DNA of 64,000 nucleotides. Origin: Escallonia rubra (taxonomy: Eukaryota > Streptophyta > Magnoliopsida > Escalloniales > Escalloniaceae). The position numbers were made by a program, and so were the translations under genes. Of the stretch, positions 21,533 to 33,640 are shown one piece after another; positions within the stretch are counted from its first letter, which is position 1; every line of letters starts with the position of its first letter. The notes beneath the pieces were generated by a model. The model was given only the letters and a program-made list of their open reading frames with translations. It ran no database searches and was not told where the DNA came from. The stretch is taken from the NCBI GenBank assembly GCA_033065855.1, contig JAVXUO010003148.1, positions 124,001 through 188,000 of the forward strand. Reading direction: 5' to 3'.

Positions 21533-24500
21533 TGTTACGAAATCGCTCTAGATAAATATGTATAGAACACAATAATCAAATAAGAAAATACAAGATTTAT
21601 GAGAGAACTCAAATCCACTTTGCACAAGTCAGATTTACAACACCCTCTCACGTGTATCTCTCAATTGTTTTCCTACTCAAAAAAGGATTCTTCTTTCTTT
21701 CTTTCCTACTCCAAGAAAGACTCTCTTCTCTTGCCCTTAAACACAATACAAGACACCTTACTTATACTTGGAGATAAGCAGTGATCTTCTCTATCCAACC
21801 AACGTGGGACAAGATGTCTTATATACTAATGATCAAGTTGTAACCTTCTTTGAGTAACCAATGTGGGATATAAATACAAGACATATATCAACAATCTCCA
21901 CCTTGGCTTGTATTAACAAACTACTCCATAAGGAAAGAGTAATATGTCTTCAGTACCTTCTTCATGTACTCCACCTTGCATCCCCTTTAAAGGTAGGGAT
22001 GCACTCCACCTTGAACTTAGCAAGAAATAAGATGAATAAAGTTCAAGCAATGCTTGAACTTCTCTGTCGTGACTGTCTTCATGAGCACATAAACTACGTA
22101 GGTCCTCGGCCCCATCTGCCGCTCACTGTAGCATAGCGTCGATCCCTTGTCCGGCTGTAACACTATAATCCCCTTACGTGTGTCAGCTCCATCCTTGGAC
22201 ACCAACGGGATCATCCACTCTGATTGGCCTTCTTTACCCGCCATCATCATCACCCCGTAATATGGATTGAGCGTAGTGCTCGACTTCTCCATGAAGTCCA
22301 TCCCAAGCACCACCTCCCCAAGCTCATCCACATCGATGATGTTGAAGTCGGCCTTCCATGTCTATCCGTCGATCCTCAAATCGACATTCTTGCTGACTCC
22401 CTTCGTCGGTCGCTCCTCGACATTCACATCCGTGAACCAACTCCTATCCTTAGTTGGTTTTAGCCCAAGCCACTTGGCAACCCTTGGACTCATGAAGTTG
22501 TGGGTAGCCCCGGTATCCACAAGCGCTTCTTGAGTCTTCCCGACAACATCCACCGTTGAGTAGAGCAAGCCATGTTTCTTCTTGCTCTTCTTCCACTTGG
22601 CAGCTTCTTCCTTTAACTTATGTACAAATGCATTGACCATCTGCAATGTCCCCATGTGTGTCTCCCCGTCGCTGTTGAAAGAATTCCCCTTGCTGCCTTT
22701 GTGCTTCTCGAGGAACGCAATCATCTTACCATGTATGGGCAATCCCTCATGTAATGTGGACCTGCACAGTAGAAGCATCCTCCTTTAGGCCCCCCATGAG
22801 CCTTGTAGTCACGAGAGTCACCCCACTTGCGACTTCCCTCGTGCTTCTTCTCCTCCTTGTGATGGCGGCAACGTTTCTCATCCCCACTCCGCTCATCATC
22901 AGTCGCCCTGGGCGAGCCACTCTTCAACCTACCGTCTCCCCCATATTTGGCACGCTCGTGCCTTGGAGATCTTGACCTCTCACCTTGCTTGAAGTCTTCC
23001 AACCTCTCGACAATCGACATGGCGAAAGCCAAGTCATGAGGTTCCCTTCGCCGTAATTTTGTGGCAACCCACTGCTGCAACCCGTCAACGAAGAAGCATA
23101 GTTGTTGCCTCTCAGACATCTTAGGTATTTTGAGCATCAAAGTCGAGTACTCCTTCACGTACTCGCGGATACTTCATTTTTTCCTCAGCTGGCGAAGGTT
23201 GATCATCGCCATATCTTTCGTGCTCTCTAAATAGATCTGCCTTTTTAGTTCACGCTTGAACTTCTCCCACGTTTTGACGTGACACCCATCCGGATAGCAA
23301 CGCCTCCACCATAAGGCAATTGTATCCGTAATGTACATGGTCGTCATCTGCACCTTCTCGCCGTTGATGTTGAGGGCTTCAAATTACCGTTCCAAGTGCC
23401 AAAATAAGTTATCCACCTGCCTCGCCACTCTCGCTCCATCGTACGATCTCGGCTCCGGCATTTTCTTTCGCCTTGGCTGCACCGCGATACACCCCTACCT
23501 CGTACCTCTTGTAAGCTCCCTCTTACAAGCAGCTAGTTCTTCTTGGAGCTCCGTGACTTGTCCTTGGAGGTCTTTGCGCTGTTGCACCTCCCACTTGGTG
23601 AAATGGGCGACCCTCTCCTCGATCAAGTCATCTAGCTCCACCGCGAACACTCGACTTTCCGTTCCAACACACTTAATCGACTATCTACCTCCATATCATC
23701 TAATCTATTGAAGATTAGCTCCACCTGACTTGCGACAGTCCGCTGCACCTTCTCCTCCTCGTTGATGTCGAGGGCTTCAAAGTACCGCTCCAAGTGCCAA
23801 AAGAAATTATCCACCTGCCTCGCCTCTCTCGTTCCATCGTACAATCTCGGCTATGGCATTTTGTTTTGCTTTGGCTGCACCGCAATACACCCCTGCATCA
23901 TAGTTCTTGTAAGCTCCTTCTTACAAGCAGCTAGTTCTTCTTGGAGCTCCGTGACTTTTCCCTTGAGGTCATTGCGCTGTTGTAAGTGCTCTCCAAGTGC
24001 CTCGAGCTCGCTCCTCATGCATGCTTCTGCATCCCCTATCATACCGCTCCAATCCTTCACCGTGCTCTACCATATGCCAAAATTCGTACCCCATCGAATT
24101 GTCACAGGCATATTTCATGGTCATGTTGTTCTACATATTTATCCTCTGAAATCGATTTCAATTTTGCCCAAAAATAAACCTAGACGCTCTTGATACCACT
24201 TGTTACGAAATCTCTCTAGATAAATATGTATTGAACACGATAACCAAATAAGAAAACACAAGATTTATGAGAGAACTCAAATTCAATTTCCATAGTCAAA
24301 TTTATAACGCTTCCTCACGTGTATCTCTCAACTGTTTTTCTACTCAAAGAAGGACTCTTCTTTCTTTCTTTCCTACTCAAAGAAAGACTCTCCTCTCTTG
24401 CCCTTAAACACAATACAAGACACCTTACTTATACTTAGAGATAAGCAGTGATCTTCTCTATCCAAACAATGTGAGACAAGATGTCTTATATACTAAGGAC

Positions 24501-24560
24501 CAAGTTGCAACCTTCTTTAAGTAATCAATGTAGAATATAAATACAAGACATATATCAACT
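21533..24560 (-). mobile_element. Pol-less LTR retrotransposon (TR-GAG-like), copy A
   Basis: Two LTRs of about 360 bp (21533-21893 and 24201-24560) in the same orientation, starting TGTTACGAAATC, flanked by a 5-bp target duplication CTCCA. Read on the minus strand, the 5' LTR is the right one and is followed by a primer-binding site like that for initiator tRNA-Met (TGGTATCAAGAGC). A gag region with a coiled-coil start, a zinc knuckle (CFYCAGPHYMRDC) and a retroviral-type protease motif (VDTGATHNFMS) come next, with a purine-rich tract before the left LTR. No reverse transcriptase, RNase H or integrase is present, and at 3 kb there is no room for them. The gag N-terminal part is internally duplicated (about 23345-23590 and 23768-24000). 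It is a broken fossil, with several breaks; LTR differences suggest it is clearly older than the segmental duplication. Confidence 0.5.
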
Positions 24561-24949
24561 CTCCAATTTGGTAAAGGGGCAATTTTTTTTGGATAAGGGA
24601 GGAGATGGGCTACTTTCATCGTCTAGCGTACACCCAAGTAGACCAATAAAGTGAATCGAGTGAAGTACACAAGGGCATATGTGTCTGGGGTTCGTCAGTT
24701 TCAACACACCATTATAATATCTTCCTTAAGGTTTAAACTTTGAGTTATTAGTGCATTTCTCTTATCTTGCTGTCTACTTTCGGGCACGTTGCACTGGAGA
24801 AGATGGTGTTATTCACATTGACTCGGTCAATAATTAATGTGGTTTCTATCCATTCTTGTTCTTTTGGATAAGACGGAATTAGCATATTTGTTGACCTGTT
24901 ATGGCACCTAAAGATGCAATACCGTACACTCTTCAGTTCTCAGCGGTTG

Positions 24950-25300
24950 AGGACACACAGTAGTCCAACATGCAATTAGTCCAACATGCGTACAAAATTG
25001 ATGGCCATTTGACAATTTAATCAAAGTTTCACTTTCAATGCACCTTCTTGAACACACAGTAGTCCAACATGCGTACAAAATTGATGATGGTCGTCGATGA
25101 ATCTTCCAACTGAGAAGCTAAGGCAGATTGTTCAGGTTGAAAAAGAGTTACACCATGACATGGTTGGCCTGTCATGCTTCAATGCATCTTCTTGAACACA
25201 GAATAGTCAAACATACATGCATCCCAGATATTCATCGAAGTTGCATTCTCATTGCATCTTCTTGAATACACAGTAGTCCAACATGCATGCATGGAAACAA
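24950..25300. repeat. Dispersed short repeats, copy A
   Basis: A phrase around CTTCTTGAACACACAGTAGT followed by CCAACATGCRTAC recurs about four times at irregular spacing. Beyond it (25300-25560) GTCACTA/TAGTGAC motifs are frequent. This block sits inside the ghost AKR and has no counterpart in the intact gene, so it is an insertion of unknown class. Copy B carries it at about 54295-54640. Confidence 0.5.
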
Positions 25301-25676
25301 GAATATACGTCACTAGTGACAACTTCTCTAGTGATAAGAAAAATGTTGTCACTATTGGCTCTGAGTAACAAAGTTGCCGCTAATTGCTTCCGACCATGCA
25401 TTTATCAAGTGATAAAACTGGTGTCTTCGCCGATTCTTGTCACTAATTCATTGGTGGCAACACTGTCCAGTTAAATGGCATGTTTTTACAAGATATATAG
25501 TGGCGATACCAACCTTTTCGTCACTATTCTTACTATCAGTAGTAACAAAGACGTGTACGTTTATAGCTGAAATGACTTCCATGTGCATGATAATATAATT
25601 AGGGCATTTAGGGCTTTGTGGCTTTAGGAAGAGTAATTGCAGAAATATATGAATACAACGGGGTAAGATAGAGATA

Positions 25677-25765
25677 CATCCTTACGCAAATACTTGCAAT
25701 TAGCACCTCAAGTGATAGAACTGATGTATCGAGGTGGTAATTGCGTAAGTATTTGCGTAAGGATG
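25677..25765. repeat. Long hairpin, copy A
   Basis: Arms of about 33 bp, CATCCTTACGCAAATACTT... and its near-complement ending ...AGTATTTGCGTAAGGATG, surround a loop of about 20 bases. Copy B has the same hairpin at 55025-55113. It could be a fold-back element or a small-RNA precursor; nothing here decides. Confidence 0.5.
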
Positions 25766-26344
25766 TTTGACTAAAGCAACTAGTTTTTCATGGTCATTAA
25801 ACATCTATTTGTTCCGTTTTACAATATGACATGAACGGTCACTTAGCTGCATATTATGTTGGGCATATAATAGGAGAAGATTAGGTTCAACCAAGCTGCT
25901 CCCTGAAACACTATGGTTGGAATTTTGTTAACCATGCTTGGTTCCTAAACGAGATCTCTGGACTCATTCTCAGAGATTTAAATGAAAGCATAATCTTCGG
26001 TTTTCAGGCCGAAGCAAGTAAACTCCACAAGGGTACCATGTTTACAGGATCTGTTATGTCAAAGAAATCTATTTCGTCAGGATTCTTCTTTTAGCCCTCG
26101 AGGTTTTGCCGTATTCTTCTATGCTATTTGCTTATCAAAATCCTTCGAAAAAAGGGACTAGGATCTTAACGCACGTTTGTTGTGATAGAAAAATGATATT
26201 GTTGTATTTTAGCGATAAAAATAGTCACTATGATTTTTAAAAAAAATAAGAAAACACTTATAATTTTTGTGACTAAATAAATAAAGTTTGTTGGAAAGGT
26301 GGTAATTTGTACTCATCTGACATCATTAGAAACAAGAAAATACT

Positions 26345-26993
26345 CTGTGGTTGTCTAACATCGTGTCATTATATATGATGTTAGACTATCTATAAAATCG
26401 TGCCAGCTAAGCAATCTTGTAAAATAGTGGGGCGTTAACTTAAATCATTGTTTACCATGATTTGCATCCCTGGATAAGTTGATGACAGTGGTGGTGCAAT
26501 TTCAGAAGAAGAGGTCGAGGGCGAGGTGAGGGAACAGGCGGCGTCGGCACTGTCGACGAGGGGGTAAAGTGACTGGGGTGGTGAGAAGGGGGGGTAGGGG
26601 GGCAAAATCAGTGAGTTGTGTCTTTTTATCAGATGTGGTCACAGCGGTTGCCTTCATGGTGCAGTAGTTGTTGTGGGCAGCAAGTGGTAATGTCGCTGTG
26701 GTTGTGGGCGGCCGGTGGTTGTGCAATGCTGTGGGTAGAATGATGAAAGAGAGACGGCCGTGGTGGTCATTGGTAGTGAACAATGGGTGTGGTGGTTTGG
26801 TCTCCAATGGATCTAGGTGGAGAGAGAGATGATGAATGGCATAGAGATGTGGTTTTGTATTGTAGTCACCCGTAACCATGATTAAATTTAATCTCCAACT
26901 GAACATATTGGTTCCAATTTTCCATTAATTCGTACAATATTACTGATAGTCTAACACCATATATGATGCTGACGAGACACTATACAACCACTA
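26345..26993. mobile_element. MITE-like element, copy A
   Basis: Imperfect terminal inverted repeats of about 55 bp: left CTGTGGTTGTCTAACATCGT and onward to GATGTTAGACTATCTATAA; right, read inward on the other strand, TAGTGGTTGTATAGTGTC and onward to GGTGTTAGACTATCAGTAA. The interior is G-rich and has an open minus-strand frame with no recognisable domain. Target duplications are not clear. Confidence 0.5.
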
Positions 26994-27218
26994 AATAGTT
27001 AGAAACTGATAGCAGGATGCATGTTGAAGAGCTTCCTAACCATGTCTTCTTGGGCCCACTTTTCGGTAGCAATTAAATATTAGGCTATGTATGCCAAAGT
27101 TGTTCTTATTTCGCGTTTCCATTTATTTGTACGTCAATTCTGAAATTGACAAAATTGGTGTCTGACAGATGTTTCTTGAAGGTCCTTTAAGAAACATTTT
27201 AAACCAAGTTGTTTTTAA

Positions 27219-30200
27219 TACTACAAGGAAAAAGCTCTACGCCGGCGGTCGGTATGGCGCCGCGAAAAGTGAAAAAACCGCTATCATAGGCTTACACGGT
27301 GCTACAGGACCGTCGCCTTTACTCACGTTTCCGTAGAGTTATGCCGGTGCTTGAATGGATCTATACCAGCGATCGACCGCCTCTAAAAAGTGTTCCCTCA
27401 TCCGTCTTCTAATGTCACCAATAGCAGCGGTCGCAACCTATGCCGGCGGTTATGGGCGCCGGCATAGGTAAATTTCTAATTTCTTACATATTTGGATTAA
27501 ATAGCAAAGTCAACGCTAAGAACCGGCGCGGTAGGTATTATTTTTATTTTATTAAATTGTTGAATAATTGGTCTATGTCAAGGGTCCCATGCGTCGTTAT
27601 AGATTTTTTTTTGCATTTGTTTTTCTTCAAATGTATGGATTATTGCCAACACATGCGACCGCCGGCATAGGCTTATTTTAGAATTTTTTATTAAAATAAT
27701 TCACTTATGCTGGCGACATTGACCGCCTCCATAAGTTATCACCCAAAAGTTATCACCCAAAAGAAAAGGAGAGCAAAATGCTAGACAGCGCGGACATTGC
27801 CAACCGCCTGTATAAAGATTTCTTTGTGCCTTGCATTGCTTTTCTCATATCATATATATGTAGTAAAAGCCAAATGCAAGTTAAACCTAAATTAGGACTT
27901 GATTGGTCACAAAAGAACCACAATCTATCCAAATCCAGAACAATAACACATGTTTGTCTAAAAATTAACAAGCGAAGTCAAATACTTTTTGCAATTTTGT
28001 ACAAAACCTAGTAAATCCTCATGCACATTTCCAAATGAACCTGGCAACGTCCCATGCATATGATCAACATTAACCACCAAGACCAAGATTAATCCATTTG
28101 TATTCACCTCGGCAACGACCTAATACAGAGGTAACACATGTTAAACATATAGAATAAGAAAGGGGTACAACATATGCTAATCGCTTCACACTTCAAATAT
28201 GTTCAACAAAGAATATGTTCACATATTAAACACAAATAGCACATCTTTGAATCTCATTTTGTGCTTGTTATTTTTCAACTGTTAGGCAAAAGCTTTTGGT
28301 GCATGTTGTTACTCTTGCATAGCTGTCACTTTCCATCATGAAATCTTGATAAAGCTACCAATTGATCAACAACATAAAAGGAAGTTAAAAGTTAGAAGTT
28401 AGATTTTGCGAAAAAATTACCCGAGAGCTAGAGAATTAGGAATGTCCTTGACTCTGACGCATGAGTTGATTGATAGCTTCTTCCATTTTAGCCATTTTTG
28501 CCTTGACTTCATCCATTAGCGACAATACTTGCTCTATACTTTCATCAAGAATATACCTGCACATCACCATCCTGCCAAGAAGTAACCAAGGTGTTCCACT
28601 GGTCCCTATCAACCCTGGTCTCTTTCACAATTTTCCTCTGGGATCCAGGAATGTCATTTGGATTGAAATATTCCTTCTTCACTTTATATTTCCACTCCCT
28701 CCGCTTCTTGTTAAGGCTAGTCATGATAGCCTCCTTTGCAAGCGGATGATTTGTGGTGAATCTTTTCTGCAAGCAAGAACAAAGTAGAACATGAATTAAT
28801 TAGCATATGGAGAAAGAGTACGCGTGGTAAAGAATGCACAACCTCACTTGACAGTATTTAAGATACTGAGACAACAAAAAGTGATAACAACATTACAATA
28901 AGACTTTGATCAGAAATAACAGCAGATCCGAATAGTATATACACGGATTAGTTAATTCAGATGAAGAACAATAGGTACTACAGTACTAGCATGCACAAAC
29001 AACCAAACTCACAAGGGGATTTGGGAGGTAATCCAACTTCTGCTACCTCTCTTATGCAGCTCATAATCTGTTCAATGTTACTGGCCAAATTTCAAACTGC
29101 ATGAATTGTTGGTGTCATGCACTTGGCGTCAACAACACGATTTGGCCTTAACTGTATGCACTTGTTCCTTTTTCTGGGGGAATGAAACATGAACCTTAAC
29201 CATGCACATGAAGGGACAGACTCTAACCACGTTGGCATGGTCCAAACAGAAATGACAGACTACCATGTTTTGTGATTTTAATGTTAAAAATGGCCTCAAA
29301 TCATTTCTTTTCATGCACAAACTAAGATAGTATTTAAAGGTAATCTTGAAAAGCATGACCTAAGGAAAAGAAAGAGTGATATAGATCTTCCTTTTCTTGT
29401 GAATTTAAAACAATTCTGAAAAATAATGGACGATTTTAGTGTTCTGGCCCTACACAGGTCTTCCATGGCTGTCTTCTGCTTCTTTTTGCTAAGTTTCCAC
29501 TGAAAACTTTCCCCCAAAATAAGAGTCCTACTCTTTCATCCCACATTCAGCTTATATCAGGTAATGATGTTAGTTGTTCCAAATTTTTCAAGAAGGTAAG
29601 CTCTGTAAGGTTTATGAATAATACTGCCCTCACTTTACTGCTCTTTGGAATTTTTCTCGATTTTACGGGTAGATTAATAAACGCCCGAGAAAGACACTAT
29701 GGTTGGGATCCTTAGTGATAAAGTTACTCCTTAGTGATAGGCCATGTTCCTTATGTGTCACAAAGGAACTACTAATGAAGCTTAAACTCTACGGAAAGAC
29801 AAAAACTTTCAAAAATGCTTACCATAGAAGCTGCCCTTGGTCAAGTAAACAGCAAAATAAAGCACTAACCAGCAGTAGACCCCCCTTGGTTGGTTAATTC
29901 TTCAGTTGCTACAACAGTCTCAGGATTAGCCTCATCAACATCCAAGGCCTCGGTGTTCATCTTGATAACACGCCTGTCATCGGCATCACCAAGTGAAGTG
30001 TCTATGGGTGGCATCTCCCTATTGCTGCACCCAGCCACTTCGCGGTGTTGGTTCTGAAGCCGAAAAACCATAGAGATATTGTACACCCAAATGTTACAAG
30101 AAAACATTTCCAAAGACATTGATCAATTTATTTGCATAATCTAAATAACATGCATGCAAAAGACAGAATAAGTTTTCAAGTTAGATTAAAAATTTACGCC

Positions 30201-31937
30201 TGAATCTAAACTTAAACCAAACAACAAAAAACAAGTATGACACTAAAAAGTCGACACATAGAAAATCCCATTTTAGCATAACTCTTTTCCATCCTATCAA
30301 ACAAGCTCTAACAGTGAAGAAGCTTGTGACAGCAGAATATTAGGAAGGAAGCGGGTTCCAAGGAAACACAACAATATGTATTATGAACTTGAAATACAAG
30401 TAGTTGATTTAAGTTTTTATTCTAATTCAAAGGCAAAAGGTTAGAGTCATGCTCCAATAACTATGTCCATCAGTAACTTAAACGGCCAGCGTCCTTTTTG
30501 AAACTAAAGGGAGAACATCCATAACAATGGCCACTAAAAAGGAGTACTACTTGTTAACAAACCAACATCCAACTTATACTCACACTTGATTGAAAGATAT
30601 ATGTGACGGACAAAGAACAAGGCCGCACGAAAACCAAAAGTTCCAACATAAAAAAGAAACCATAGCATATGCAAGCCATGTAACCAAAGAAAAACGTGGT
30701 TTGAATAAATCCTGACATATCCGATCGCATGTAGTAGTAATATAGGCAGCAATCATATATGAACAAGCCAGTTCATCCACCACAAAAGGAAGGACCCGAA
30801 GGTAATCACCAAACTATGTAAGTTAATGCTTCAAAAAAATCACATGACACCTTGGAGTAGTCCATTTGTAAACACGTGTGTCTGAGTTCTCCTCCAGAAA
30901 TGCTGGCATACTTGCAAGACTACTACTCTAATCTGGCACTTGCGAGACTATAATCACTGCTTCAATTCAGGTCTGTCTGCATTAACTGTCTAACCTTATC
31001 AGGAGCCCTAGATTTATCTACATGCCTTCATTTCAGCAAATCATATTTGGGACTAATTTTGCTTCCTTTATGCTAGTACAACCATGCCATTCCCCAAATG
31101 ATTCAGAACCAGCTATGAGTAAAAAGTGATGTCACAGGAAAAAATGCCGGCCAAAAAAGAGACCAAATATAAGGGAGGGGTAATCAGCAAATTTACTTTA
31201 TTCTATAGCTAGGTAATCATTCAGACACTCTCACCCAACTTACATATCGTAGAGCACAAATCGATCTGATAAACTAGTGAAATCAGAAGAGTTTCTATGT
31301 CTCTTCTTTAATAATTCCTCATCAATGACGTATTCACTTTCTGAAGCGAACTCAGCGAGAAGAAAAAACAAATGAAACCAGGAGTGCCAAAGCTATCTTG
31401 GAATCGGAATAAGCTTTCTAGACATCATAGAAACGATCAATTGACATTAATTGTTGCTTGAGTGAAAGAAATAGTTACCTGATTAGATGAATCCCAAAGT
31501 GTGTTCAATCCTAAAGCAAATTGAAGAATCGTTTGAGGGAAGAGTTGAGACTTCAGATCTGGAAAAGCGAAGAGTAGAGAAGAGAAATGCAGCAAAAGTG
31601 ACGGATCCATAATCGTGTGTTAAGAGGAAGAAAACATCAAAATAAAAAGAAGAAAAATGGAATATAAAACCACATGTTCTATGCCGGCGGTCGGTGAGTC
31701 GGCTAAAAGGGTAGGACCGCCAGCATAGAACATCTTTTGGCGCAAAATTTTGGCGCTTATACTTTCTGGTGAAAATATGATTTATGGCAGCGCTGGACAT
31801 GCAACCGTCAGCTTAAAGCGTCGCTATAGATCCTATGGCAACGGTCGTCGTGGAGGTGCCGTCATAGCCCATGTAAAACAACGCCTTCGTGAGGCCGCCG
31901 GCATAGAGCATCGCGACATATACCTTTTTTTGTATAT
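27219..31937 (-). mobile_element. CACTA-type element carrying a TnpA-like gene, copy A
   Basis: The left end TACTACAAGGAAAAAGCTCT is a decayed CACTACAAG terminus; the right end read inward (ATATACAAAAAAAGG) is a weaker match. Both subterminal regions are packed with GCCGGC-centred motifs such as CTATGCCGGCGG and CCGCCGGCATAG (27240-27720 and 31680-31915), the usual CACTA subterminal repeats. It encodes a TnpA/Ptta-type protein on the minus strand but no Tnp2, so it could not move alone. A 3-bp target duplication cannot be confirmed. Copy B has the element at 56568-61354; A lacks about 90 bp near 31609. Confidence 0.5.
28436..30053 (-). pseudogene. TnpA-like (Ptta/En/Spm Transposase_24) gene remnant, copy A
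   Basis: Minus-strand exons can be followed. One exon starts at 30053 after a CTTCAG acceptor and runs to about 29866 before a GTTAGT donor (NQHREVAGCSNREMPPIDTS...NQGGSTAG). Another starts at about 28766 after TTGCTTGCAG and contains HPLAKEAIMTSLNKKRREWK, KEYFNPN and TRVDRDQWNTLV, the Transposase_24 signature. A C-terminal coiled coil follows in another frame (EQVLSLMDEVKAKMAKMEEA, stop at 28436-28438). A leader exon may end at about 31480 with CATCTAATCAG before GTAACT. Much of the middle of the family's protein is missing. TnpA-type proteins bind the subterminal repeats during transposition. Copy B agrees closely, so the gene was already defective when duplicated. Confidence 0.5.
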
Positions 31938-33640
31938 ATCCGTATATCTTTACATATTGAAAGAATTGGACATAAAATGAAGTGAGAGAGAGGAGAGAGA
32001 GAGCGAATCAATACACAATACGTGGCGTAGTAAAACGTGGGAGATCAACGGTAGGTGTTATTTTCATCTTAGTCTTATATATAATAACAACGAGTTGCGA
32101 CTCTTAATCTGATAACTAATGTCAATTTATTTGCAACACTGCCTTTGCAACTATTTTGCAACAGGTGGTGATAATTAAAGCAATGTTTTCCTTCTACCCT
32201 ACACTCTCTCCTCGATGTGCGACACTTCCTGAGGTCTATTAGTTAATTTGAGCCGATTCAAAGTTTGCCCTTTTGTTTGTTGTAATTAATTTAAAATTTT
32301 GGATCCTTGAAAATTTTAATTTATTACTTGGACACAATTTTGATAGCACTAGAGCCTTAAGATTACCTTGGGCCTAGTTGCCAATGCACATATATGTTTC
32401 TTTTTGCTCCAGTCCAGGCATATTGAAGCAGCCAATGAGAGACGAAAGAGGAACCCAAATGGCAAATCTTTCGATTTTAGAAAGGCCAAGTCAAAACCCT
32501 TACAAATAAAAGCTGCTCATGTTTAAGTATGTAAATTTCGTTTCGCATTTGGATGGAGTTCTTTTAAAAAGTTAGTGAATTCCTCATTTTTTTGTTTCGT
32601 AAGTTTGTGAATTCCCCTTTCTTTTTTGTTTCGTTGTATGGTGTATTGGAACCGACTTTGAAGCTATTCGAACTATTGCTTGGGTGGAAGAACTCTAGTT
32701 TTGACCTTTCACATAATTTAAGATATTAGTATGAGCTGCGAAGCCCGATAAGTATCCAACTCGCTTACATAGTTACATATATAGACCAAACAGGTTTTCA
32801 AAATGATATAACTTGAGAAACAGTTTTTACAGCAATAACAATTGTACAGATATTACTTTATAAGGACATACGTACTTTTGACTCAACTATTCCTCATGAA
32901 TATGGTCATATTATCGGCTTATGACAACAATCACGTACCCATATTGGGACAGAAACTAGTTTCAGAAACTGTCCAGAAGCCAAACCCTAAAATAGGGTCC
33001 AAAACAATGTCAGGTTAAAAGCTCGAAAAAACATTCTCATTTTCACATTCACAAAAAATTCACATTTCTCACAATATTATTTTGAAAAATACAATCTCAA
33101 TCTCACAGGCCAAAATAACCACAAGCTTTATCCAAGTTCATATACTAACAAAGAAGGCTGCGGCAATTTTGTTGCTACCAATCCACAATATAAGCAACCA
33201 TGAAAACCAAGCATCTGCATGTACACAGCAAACAAAAAAAGGCGATCATAACCCTTAAACGTGTACGTATACAAGATTCTAATTTTGCAGTTTATGAACA
33301 CAAAAGATTCAACAGATTAAAAAAAAAGTGGAAGTATAATGAAAAACATGTTTATACCTCGACTTTCCCATGGGTAAGAAGCCTTCTTTTAGTTCTCTGC
33401 CTTCTCTTCCTCTTCTTTTATGAACACAAAAGATTCAACAGCAACAAATTCATGTCGGTAATCAAGTTAACACTGATGTTAATTGCATGCACAACCTCAC
33501 TCGTAACACTCTTCTCAATCACGATATCTATTTCTACCCGACCCATGCCCAGCATCCCGGGTAAATTGTTGCTGCAATTAGGATGGTAGCAAAAGACTAC
33601 AATCCTTAAATTAGTGACAAATGACTCTAACTAATTAGGA
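31938..33640. other. Intergenic DNA, no gene recognised (copy A)
   Basis: AT-rich; conserved in copy B (61355-63060) with small differences. A hydrophobic reading frame at 33452-33589 (FMSVIKLTLMLIACTTSLV and onward, stop at 33587-33589) is kept in both copies, but the copies are so similar that this is no evidence for coding. Confidence 0.5.

Larger units (their letters stand above)
20980..26030 (+). pseudogene. Ghost AKR paralogue (intron and 3'-flank remnants), copy A
   Basis: Non-coding pieces of an older AKR gene lie here in the order of the intact gene. 20980-21475 matches intron 2 at about 14400-15010 (shared TTTTGCACTTGATGACAT, GAGCTTTGCTCTAAA, TTTTTTGTCAACTA). 24566-24960 matches later intron 2 at about 15440-16230 (CAATTTGGTAAAGG, AGGTTTAAACTTTGAGTTATTAGT-like, CACCTAAAGATGCA). 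25775-25915 matches intron 4 at about 16850-16950 (AAGCAACTAGTTTTTCATGG). 25920-26020 matches the 3' flank at about 19330-19440 (CCATGCTTGGTT, GAGATTTAAATRAAAGCAT). None of the five exons is found. An LTR element (21533-24560) and other repeats interrupt it. The similarity is clearly lower than between copies A and B, so this duplication is older. Confidence 0.5.

Noticed and set aside
22224-24193. Forward-strand reading frames across the LTR element
   Set aside because: They are antisense shadows of the minus-strand gag and protease region.
26502-26906. Minus-strand histidine/proline/threonine-rich frame in the MITE-like element
   Set aside because: Low-complexity G/T-rich DNA read on the other strand; no domain, and copy B keeps only part of the frame.
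33200-33589. Small membrane protein gene
   Set aside because: Hydrophobic stretch present in both copies, but no start context, splice support or family; AT-rich DNA easily gives such frames.
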